A DNA stretch of 64,000 bases from Akebia trifoliata (taxonomy: Eukaryota > Streptophyta > Magnoliopsida > Ranunculales > Lardizabalaceae), in assembly GCA_017979445.1 (NCBI GenBank), contig JADQWC010000526.1, forward strand, positions 558,001 to 622,000, in the 5' to 3' direction. Numbering within the stretch: the stretch's first letter is position 1; every line of letters starts with the position of its first letter. The position numbers were made by a program, and so were the translations under genes. The notes under the pieces are model-generated. The model did not search any database and was not told the origin of the DNA. It saw only the letters and a program-made list of their open reading frames with translations. Positions 56,290 to 64,000 of this stretch are shown piece by piece.

Positions 56290-57393
56290 ATCAGGTCCTT
56301 ATCATATTCGAGGTAGCAATTCAGGACTCCCTGAGTCTTAAATGCAAATCAAGTTCGGGAAGATTTAGCTTCTAATTTACGCATATCCCATATGCAGTCC
56401 TCTGGCAAGGCCTGGATAATGACCATTCTACTATGATCATACGGAAAACGAAATTAGTTAAATGATATTTATATGGAAAGTGCTACTTACTCGAAGCATG
56501 GCTGCTACTTCTTCCTTGGTGATGCATCTTGACCAGTTGTATCATACATCTGATAGCCACATAAAAAACATAGCAGATATTAAGTCATGTAACTCCAAAA
56601 GATTTAATACTCAATAATTCTGCAAGGTTCAATAAAATTTATCAATAGATATATAAAGTAGAACATCAATTAAACTCGGCTGCAGGATGGATCGATCAAG
56701 ATAAGAGGAAGAACAATGGTCTCGAGATGCTTACTGAGGAACATTCAGCAACGAAATGGAGAGCTTGACAGGCACATAAAGCACCCCATTGAGATTCAAG
56801 AACCTCATCTAGGAGACATATATTTACAGATGGAAAGCAGACATATTAATACAGAAGCCAACATGGTTACTAATGTGGAGCTCACAAACATGTTAATACA
56901 TTCACAAACACTTTGTGAATGTGGAAAGTGTACTGGCATTGGCTGTTACCATCCTGAGAACAAGTCTTCCATTTAATCTATATAAGCTTTGTAAAGTCAA
57001 AAGTAAGAGGTGGGAGTAGGGAAAAAAAATATCACCTAGAAACAGAGATTAAGAGCATCATCTCCTTGTGAATTCCTGAGGCTCGAGAATCCACAAAGTC
57101 CCCAGTTGTTGATGAATTGGACCATGATTCATATGGACAATAAGTTTGAGAAGCCTACAAAGCAATCATTCCCACAACTTAGAAGAAGTTCTGGCTGAAG
57201 AAGATTGCAGTGAAGCCCCACAAGTTTTGTTGTTCGAGCGCATATCCACCCTGCAAAGAGCATAGGGGAATAATAGAACCCAATTCAGTATAAATACTTG
57301 TATTTTATAATAATAACTGTGCTATAATAATAAAATAAAGTGCCAAGTAAACAAAAAAAAAAAAAGAGATTACTCACAAGTACAAATAATAAA
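56290..57393. other. No gene identified; possible exon-like pieces
   Basis: The plus frame 56716-56976 (86 codons, includes CECGKCTGIGCYHPENKSS) and minus pieces around 56480-56380 and 56545-56490 are protein-like, but I cannot assign a family. They may be further captured scraps. Confidence 0.3.
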
Positions 57394-58390
57394 ATGGTTC
57401 AACTTCAAGAAAACCCCAACAAATTGGTTTGCTCTGTTCCCAAGCCCTATCATCACTGTGTTGCAGCAAGAGATAAATATTTGTACATTAAGGATATTCA
57501 TCACCTACAAATAAAAAACTACGACACAAAAATGGAAAATATTCATATCTCATCAATTCGATCTCTATTTATTTCAAATCCCTTGGAAATGAAATTATAC
57601 AATTGGAAATTGTTGCAGGTGTTAGTACTCTGTTATGAAGGAAGTAAGAGCATCGTAATAGAAGAAGTGGGAATCTGATTAACCTAAGATATCTAAAATT
57701 GTGGTTTCTTAACTTAGAGAAGCTTCCAGAGAGTATAGGCAATCTTCGAAACCTCCAAAATTTGGATATAGATTGTTATTCGCTCAAAAAAGTACCAAGT
57801 GGAATTCGGAATCTATTACAATTAAGGCACCTTAAAATAAACAGATACAATTATGGGGAGGAATGAACCTTAGCCCTTATAGGGATAGGGAAATTGATGA
57901 ACCTCCAGACCTTGAGTGGTTTATACATCGGTGATGGCATTGCCAGTGAGTTAAGTAACTTTACCCAAATCAGAGAGCTTCGAATTCTTCAGTTAACGGA
58001 AGAAGATGCAAGTGAGTTATATGCTTCTATAATGAAGATGACTGGACTTCTCTCCTTATCTCTATCAGCATCAGCTTCGAACAACTATTGTTTCAGCCAA
58101 GAAGAGTTGCTACCTTCTTTTGAACCATTCTCACCTCTGCCTCTCCTTCAAAAGCTTTGTCTAGTAGGGTGCTTACAGGAAATGCCTGATTGCTTCAGCT
58201 CCATGAAAAACCTCACTCGATTAGTTTTAAGCTATTCTAATCTATTGGAGACCCAGTTTCTGTCCTTGAGTCTCTTCTTAACTTGTAATTTCAACAGCTT
58301 GGCCTTAATCATTGCCACCATCTCCACTTTTTACTTTCAATGGGAAACTATAACCAAATATGCAACCAGATTTGGATTTAGTCAATAAAA
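57394..58390 (+). pseudogene. Captured LRR part of a CC-NBS-LRR (NLR) resistance gene
   Basis: Three plus-strand pieces. 57394-57677: SIRSLFIS then LLQVLVLCYEG. About 57678-57866: NLRYLKLWFLNLEKLPESIG, NLRNLQNLDIDCYSLKKVPS and LLQLRHLKI. About 57894-58280: MNLQTLSGLYIGDGIASELS, IRELRILQLTEEDASELYAS and LQKLCLVGCLQEMPDCFSSM. This spacing (GNLxNLRYL...LPxSIGxLxNLQTLD...LRHL...LQTL) is that of RPM1/RPP13-type NLRs. Frameshifts lie at about 57677 and a stop at 57866. The coiled coil and NB-ARC are absent. It lies opposite to the other two captures in this element. Confidence 0.85.
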
Positions 58391-60700
58391 AGAAGGATAA
58401 ATATTACATAAGAATAATGTAATTGCCATCATCACTTATCATGGATTAAGAACGCTAAGGATAGTGAAAGAAATAGTAATAAAAATAAGCAATACAATTG
58501 CTTGTTGTAATGAAAGGGGACTTTCGACCAACATTTAGAACACCCAGAGGAGCCCTAGCCTGCCATAAATATTACACATAAGAATGTAAGATTGTCCCAA
58601 ATGAAAAGGAATGTCTGTGGGACTAGCATTTCCACATAATCCATATAAAATTTAACTTGAGACTCAAGACAAGCACATAAATAAATACTACTAAAAATGT
58701 GTCAAACTAAATAAGGAACCAAAGTACAGATATATTCTAACATCAACGACTGCAAACTACTAACAATATTGAACCAAGCAAGATAAATCTTAGGTCAGAA
58801 AATACAGTGTAAATCAAAACAAAAGCATTCTCCCGGAAGTTGATTGTATCTTTCCTGACTCCCATTCACCATTTGATAGTTGACACCAAACCTAAAGTTT
58901 CTGAAACAAAACATTTCAGCTCTATGAATCATGTACTTGACGATCACCTTATGGCAGGGGCAGCTTTACAGTGAGGGCACTTGCCCCACAAGAATTTTTA
59001 AAAACTATAACAATCAATACAAGTTACAAGATGAAAATAAACAACATTCCTACAATAAGAACCTGCACCATGGATAAATGCCATGTGGCACATTCAGGCC
59101 AACCGGTACCATGGATAAATGCCTCAGCTCTCAGTGGGCCTACACAAAATCAGTCCGATTGGTGATTTCAAGATGTTGATTCGAATACCCAAAACGCATG
59201 GTCAAATCAAATGACTGAAGACCACCTACGAGAATGATAAAATTCAAGGGCTAGAAATCACCATTCAGACCATTGTTTGCTGTCTAGGGTCACCAAAGGG
59301 TAAGTCCAATATCCACTAGTAAGTTGGGCACAAAAGAGTGTTTTCCATGGCATTAAGGGATGCAAGTGTCAAACTTATGACACGGACATTCATATAAAAG
59401 TTGAACTCCCAATCATGTCCGACTAGTTGAGAATCTCATCTACTCACCATTTTGTTGAGAGAGTTAGGCCCCCAATTGTCTAGTGCTGGCTTCCATTGAA
59501 TTACTACAGTAATCTTTCCCTTTTCTCCACACGATATGTAACTCGTCAAGAATTTTCTTCAAATTCTTCTTTATTTCCTTCTTTTTCTTTTATTTTTTCT
59601 TTTTTTTTTCCCTTTTTTTTTTTTTTTTTTGCTAAGCTACACGCTATCCATTTTCAATTTACAATCATTTCTCTATTTCTTGTGTTGCCTGCAAAAATAA
59701 AGAAAGATACTTAACAATCTCACACACCATACAACCACTAACAAGATATAAATAAACCAGAACAAAAAGGTGAAATAAAGAAACATTAAATGTTACAGGT
59801 AAACACAACACCAATGTGGAGATAAAGTGCATGCTTAACACCTTTAGGGCTTTGGATTCATGCCTGGATTGGTCTATACATAGGAAAGCTGCATGAAAAT
59901 TATTTAAATTTAGCTGTATTCTCCACCAATTGGGGTGGAACAGAGGGTATAAGAATGCCATCTGAACCAAGCCTAATTAAATTACTCCTGAATCAATCAT
60001 ATAATGACAAGGTTTTGAATAAATACTCAAATATTAACAAAACAATATACCTTGCAGCCTCTATAAGGACAATATATGAACAAAAGATGTATTCTCGAGA
60101 AAATCAAAATCATGTATCAACATGTAAGCAGTCTAAATAGGAAGGGGGGAAAGAACTATTAGCATAACCCTCGCCATCAATGGCATCACTTCAGTCTCAA
60201 ATTAAACAAGCTTTGATTTCTCATCAACAATCTAAATTATAAACTTTTGAGTTTGCATGGATGGACATGCATGTATTGTCCTTACACCTCTGTGTTAGAC
60301 TGTTAGGTTATCCAAAAAAACAGAATACACTAATTTTTTTATTTTGTATTATTTAGGGTCAAGAAAAACAAAAACGAATTGAACACTTCAATGTTATTAA
60401 ATCCTAAGATTGTGTGAATAGAACACTTCAATATGAAGTATGAATTTCTATTAAAATTGTGTGACTAGAACACAAAAAACAATTGGCCCACTTTAGTGAA
60501 TTGTATGAATTAAAATTGTAGGATTTTTTTTACTTTTTAGATTATAGTATTTAGGTTCTAAGAAAAACAAAAATGAATTTTATTCAGACCATCAAAAATG
60601 AATTGTATGTTTGGGTCAAGTTAATCTCCATTTTGAATAGAACACTTGATATCTAAAATGATCTTTACCTTAATTATCTTCGAACATCAAATGTTGATGC
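58391..60700. other. No gene recognised
   Basis: Non-coding interior of the CACTA element. A T-rich tract is at about 59567-59632. Short plus frames have no family resemblance. Confidence 0.45.
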
Positions 60701-60709
60701 AAGGTGAAT

Positions 60710-61474
60710 CTAAGATTGTCTCCCATCACTATGCAAAGGGGGGGAACCAGATACCGAGGAAATTGGAAGATGCCTCTTCACAAATGGATGGTCCAAGAGC
60801 TTAGAAGCAGAGGGCCGATCGTTTGGGTTAACTTGTAAGCATTGGTGGATGAAGTCCCGTGCATCACTTGAAAGGGTATTAGGGACTGGTGGTGGGATAC
60901 CCCTGCCAATCCTAAATAATGATGGCATCTGTCATACAAGAGAAATCTTAAGAGAAAAAACTACTAAAGCTTGAAACCAATACCGCATACTTGGGATAAA
61001 AACCCCTTCACATTTAAACCTACAAAAAATAAAAAATAAAAATAAAAAGAGGTTGGAAACAATATCCAAAGTGGGTGCATGCAAAATTTGTATGGAAGAT
61101 TGAAAGGGTGAAATATTTGCCTAAATATTATCAGATATGTGGCACTTGAAGAATTTGGCACTCTTGACACTTGAAGTTTTGAATCATCAGATTGCCAAAT
61201 AGTGCAAGGGCAGAGATAAAGCAACTTAAAAAAAATAAACTTAGAAAAGACCAATTGCGTACACATCCAGAATGCAGTGCCTTTGCAAGATTTCACATCG
61301 TTTAGTTTGGTTGCCTGAGAAGGTGCAAACCAGCAATGTAAGATAAAAGAAGTTTACAAATAAGAAACATGGAAGAGATAGCAAGCTGAGAAGAAAGAAA
61401 CCTTTGCCAATCCAAAATCTGCAAGTTTTACAGATCCATTTGCATCCACCAATATATTAGCACATTTGATATCC
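60710..61474 (-). pseudogene. Captured exons of a MEKK1-type MAP kinase kinase kinase
   Basis: Three minus-strand exons in order. 61474-61402: DIKCANILVDANGSVKLADF then GLAK, the catalytic loop and DFG, with acceptor and donor. About 61314-61264: TKLNDVKSCKGTAFWM, the activation segment. 60928-60710: LFRIGRGIPPPVPNTLSSDA, DFIHQCLQVNPNDRPSASKL, LDHPFVKRHL, the C-lobe, to a stop. The exon(s) between FWM and LFRIG, including the APE motif, are missing, as is the N-lobe. These kinases start MAPK cascades in stress and immunity. Here it is an incomplete, non-functional piece. Confidence 0.92.
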
Positions 61475-61479
61475 CTTGA

Positions 61480-62380
61480 AAATGAGAAGCAAAAAAGAAG
61501 ATTACTTAGAGAAAAAAGAATAAAGTTTTTAATGATGTTCCTATATCATCAAACACTGGAAAACTGGCAACACACTTATACATCCAAGTCATCATATGTA
61601 AACAATCCTGAATGCTAAAAAAAGGCTCATGATTTAGATGCAAGCGAATGAAAGAAAATATTTATCGAATGCAATCCATTTGATTGGCCTAGGTAAAAAA
61701 AAATTGTTTAGCGTTGCAAATGCGTAAGGCTGTTTATAGTGAGATCAGTAACTCAAAAGGTGCAGACAGATCACAAACCCAAGATCTGTTTCTCAACAAC
61801 TAGGCCGTCACCTACCCAAACAAGTAGGTTTATTCTTAAATGTCTAGTATTGCCATCTCAAGTCAATGTAGGATACCAAGACATGAATCCGAGTAAAAGT
61901 TACATGAATGAAAACTAATGGTTCCTTGAACTATATCCAACCTTTCCACAAGGAAAAGCCTAGGTAGAGAAGACCATATTTCCTTAGGTAGTCGTAATCA
62001 TATAGAGCAAGAAATATTGCATAAAATCAAATCCAACGGAAATGAACCTGAACCAATCACAATAACTAACTCTATATCACATAAAACTAGGTAAATCCTC
62101 ATACGCTAGCAATTCAAATCATTCAAAAAAAATTATAAGAATAAACTATATCACATAAAAAAAATTTCTCCAATATTTTCGTTTTTTGTTTAGGAGTTAA
62201 ATCTGTGGACATAAACAAGAAACAATAGAAGGTGACAGTAGTTGGGTATGTTGAGGCAAACAAGGTCTTGAAGAAGGTTAAATCAACAAGACACAACAGT
62301 ATTTGCTCTAACAAGGAAGAAAACATTTAAAACCCTAAATTAATTAAGGAAAATCTGATATTCAATCAAAAACTTTAACA
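61480..62380. other. No gene recognised
   Basis: Non-coding, probably intron of the captured MAPKKK and element sequence between it and the leader exon. Confidence 0.4.
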
Positions 62381-62381
62381 T

Positions 62382-62383
62382 AC
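62382..62383 (-). promoter_or_regulatory. Putative 5' splice donor of the leader exon, 8-kb CACTA
   Basis: The minus strand reads TCTTCAG|GTATGTTAAAG, near-consensus. It closely resembles the donor of the nested CACTA at 31943 (CAG|GTATGT in both). Confidence 0.5.
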
Positions 62384-62526
62384 CTGAAGATTCGATCAGA
62401 AACCAAGCAAAGGGGGAGAGATCGAACAAAGCCCTAAAGCTTTCGATCAAACGCCGATCGATTTCTTTCCAAAAAAAAAAAAAATCCGATCAATTTACTT
62501 TCCAAAATGAAAAAGACTCTGATCGA

Positions 62527-62800
62527 TTCTCAGAGAGAGAGAGTCGAGTGTGAGCGAGAGAGAGATATGCTAGATCAAAATCGAGACAGAGTCGACTAAG
62601 AGAGAGAGATAAATTTGAGAAAAGCGACGGATTCAAGAGAAAGCGCGAAGACAAACAAAGTCGAGAGAGAAGAGCAGTAGAGTGAGAGTGAGAGGAGAGA
62701 CAGAGACGAGTAGAGAGAGAGAAGAGCAGTAGAGTGAGCGTGAGAGCAGTCGAGCGGGAGAGATATAGAGGAGAGCAGTCGAGTGAGAGAAGAGAGAAGA
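62527..62800. repeat. GA-rich microsatellite block (CT-rich leader) at the right end of the 8-kb CACTA
   Basis: GAGAGA runs mixed with GCAGTCGAG and GTGAGAGTGAGAG units, about 200 bases before the tip at 63010. Frames over it on both strands are low-complexity. Confidence 0.85.
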
Positions 62801-62884
62801 AGTTCGACAGAGATCGAGCTTCTGTAAACGAAGGTCTCGAAACAATTTTTCTTAAGAGTGACTATTGGCACCCCAATTTTTACT

Positions 62885-63010
62885 TATTAACGTCAGTTTC
62901 GTTGAAACGACGGTTGAACGACAGCTAAAAACTGTCGCAAAAAACGACAGCCTTTAGCAGTCGTTTTTAGCGCAATTTTGGCGTCGCAAAAACCCCAATA
63001 TGACGTAGTG
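62885..63010. repeat. Right terminal and subterminal repeats of the 8-kb CACTA
   Basis: Reverse complement: CACTACGTCATATTGGGG, then GCGACGCCAAAATTGCGC, AACGACTGCTAAAGGCTGTC, GCGACAGTTTTTAGCTGTCG and CCGTCGTTTC. The motif order is shared with 42428-42306. Confidence 0.85.
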
Positions 63011-63119
63011 ACTGACCGTACAGGCACATGAACAAATCAATACATACAAAAAGGAAAATGGAATAACAAGAACTCGAGATGGACAATTGAATTTTTATAT
63101 AGCATAATGAGAAGCCTTG

Positions 63120-63216
63120 CATAACACCTTACCATGTCTTTAAGCAAAGATATAGTCTGCAGGTCCTCATCCTCAAGTGGGCGGAAATCCATACTAATGC
63201 AACATATTGCTTCTGC
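63120..63216 (-). pseudogene. Exon-like fragment of an unidentified gene
   Basis: The minus frame reads HAEAICCISMDFRPLEDEDL then QTISLLKDM, followed by GT (ATG|GTAAGG, a good donor). It might belong with the ARM-like exons at 53649-53047, in which case the 8-kb CACTA inserted in an intron of that gene fragment. I cannot name the family. Confidence 0.4.
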
Positions 63217-64000
63217 ATGAAATACAACGGGAATATAACACTAAGCCCATCCAAGGCCTAATTTTCTAGAACAAAGCTATAAAGATAATATGGTAAATAG
63301 TAACATAATGATGACAAATTGACCATTAAGAAAAAAAGATAACATGTTTCTCTACCTCTCCTTCATGCATCAGGGTCCACCCTTGACTACCCTAACCTGA
63401 TTGTATAACTTTTTTGTATAAGAAATTCCTCTCTCCAATTCAGATAGAAAATTCAACACAACCTTCAGTAAAAGTACATGAATGGGTGATTTTTTACATA
63501 ACAAGCCACTGAACTTACTAATTTGACTTTTGAGTTGTTTATCTACTCTTCCATTTCTTTGATAGACTCCTTAAATGGAACATGGCGTGCATTTGTACTT
63601 CAACCAGGAAAGGTCGACTTGAACCCAACATTCACACCTAGACAAACAAGTTGTTCTTGATAAGAAGAGTATTCATCAAACTATGCACACAGTAAATAAA
63701 AACAGGTCTTGTAGTACATCAATATGTTCTCTACTGGCAGCATGAAACTAGTAGTTGTCGCCTCGACATATAGGAAGAATGTTGCTTCCTATTGTTTACT
63801 ACAGAATAAGTACCATGCGGTTGTTAGCTCATCACTTGCAATTATGTATGCACATGCTTGTTTGGGATTACAAGAAATATAGAATAGAATAAACAACATG
63901 AATTTGACATAAAAGCGGGTAAATATTTTGCATAGCTATGGGATCGCAAAAGAAAATGTTGACTCATTAGGCAATAGAGGGTTATGGAGCGAGATGTGAA
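63217..64000. other. No gene recognised
   Basis: AT-rich, non-coding as far as I can see up to the window end. Confidence 0.45.

Larger units (their letters stand above)
55030..63010 (-). mobile_element. Complete Pack-CACTA element (8.0 kb)
   Basis: Left tip CACTACGTCATAATAC and the reverse complement of the right tip CACTACGTCATATTGG share 12 bases exactly. ACT flanks both (55027-55029 and 63011-63013). The left subterminal region has a hairpin CGACTGTCTTGGACAGTCG motif repeated; the right has the related GACAGCCTTTAGCAGTCG. The cargo is a PPR fragment, an NLR LRR fragment and three MAPKKK exons. There is no transposase. The exact terminal repeats make this the youngest-looking of the complete CACTA elements. 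Confidence 0.9.

Overview
The window is AT-rich nuclear DNA of a flowering plant, dicot-like in its gene content. The evidence is plant-only families (G-type lectin receptor kinase, PPR, NLR), GT-AG introns, copia and Ty3/gypsy LTR elements, an L1-like LINE and CACTA DNA transposons. There is one convincing intact host gene, an intronless 800-codon G-type lectin S-receptor-like kinase at 8825-11227 (+). Almost everything else is transposon sequence or broken gene pieces carried by transposons.

Layout. 1-234 is the right tip of a CACTA element lying to the left. A tRNA-derived SINE remnant follows (about 235-336). A decayed copia element fills 1925 to about 6735 (minus). A PIF/Harbinger-like element (6973-7692) and a fold-back MITE (7945-8145) lie upstream of the receptor kinase. 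Downstream of the kinase is an LTR-like fragment (about 11820-12800) and a small gutted LTR element (12939-15256).

From 15911 to 42428 I infer one 26.5-kb CACTA element (3-bp duplication CCA). Nested in it is a second CACTA at 17403-32704 (duplication AAC). That one holds a 3.6-kb Tat/Ogre-like solo LTR (20775-24379) and a gypsy element with an open gag-pol frame but no integrase (26797 to about 30659). 44060 is the left tip of another CACTA. A full-length LINE with a 15-bp duplication (45306-51255) lies to its right. 52619 is the left tip of one more CACTA, whose right end is not in the window. A complete 8-kb CACTA sits at 55030-63010 (duplication ACT).

None of the three complete CACTA elements has a transposase I can recognise. 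Instead they carry exon-intron pieces of at least 14 unrelated host genes: a Nudix hydrolase, MPB2C, an ERD7-like senescence-domain protein, ribosomal protein L3, a KCA/KAC kinesin, two PPR genes, plastid chaperonin-60 beta, U2AF65, glyoxalase I, a GH1 beta-glucosidase, RNA polymerase II RPB2, an NLR and a MAPKKK. They are therefore Pack-CACTA elements. Introns are kept, so capture was at the DNA level.

The right ends of all three share a layout: terminal repeat, subterminal repeats, a GA-rich block (CT-rich on the minus strand), then a good 5' splice donor pointing leftwards. Eleven of the 14 identified fragments lie in that same minus sense. This looks like a gene-trap architecture that would make spliced chimeric transcripts. 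That reading is an inference; the element borders, duplications and exon matches are what the sequence shows. Gene identities come from remembered family sequences, not from a search.
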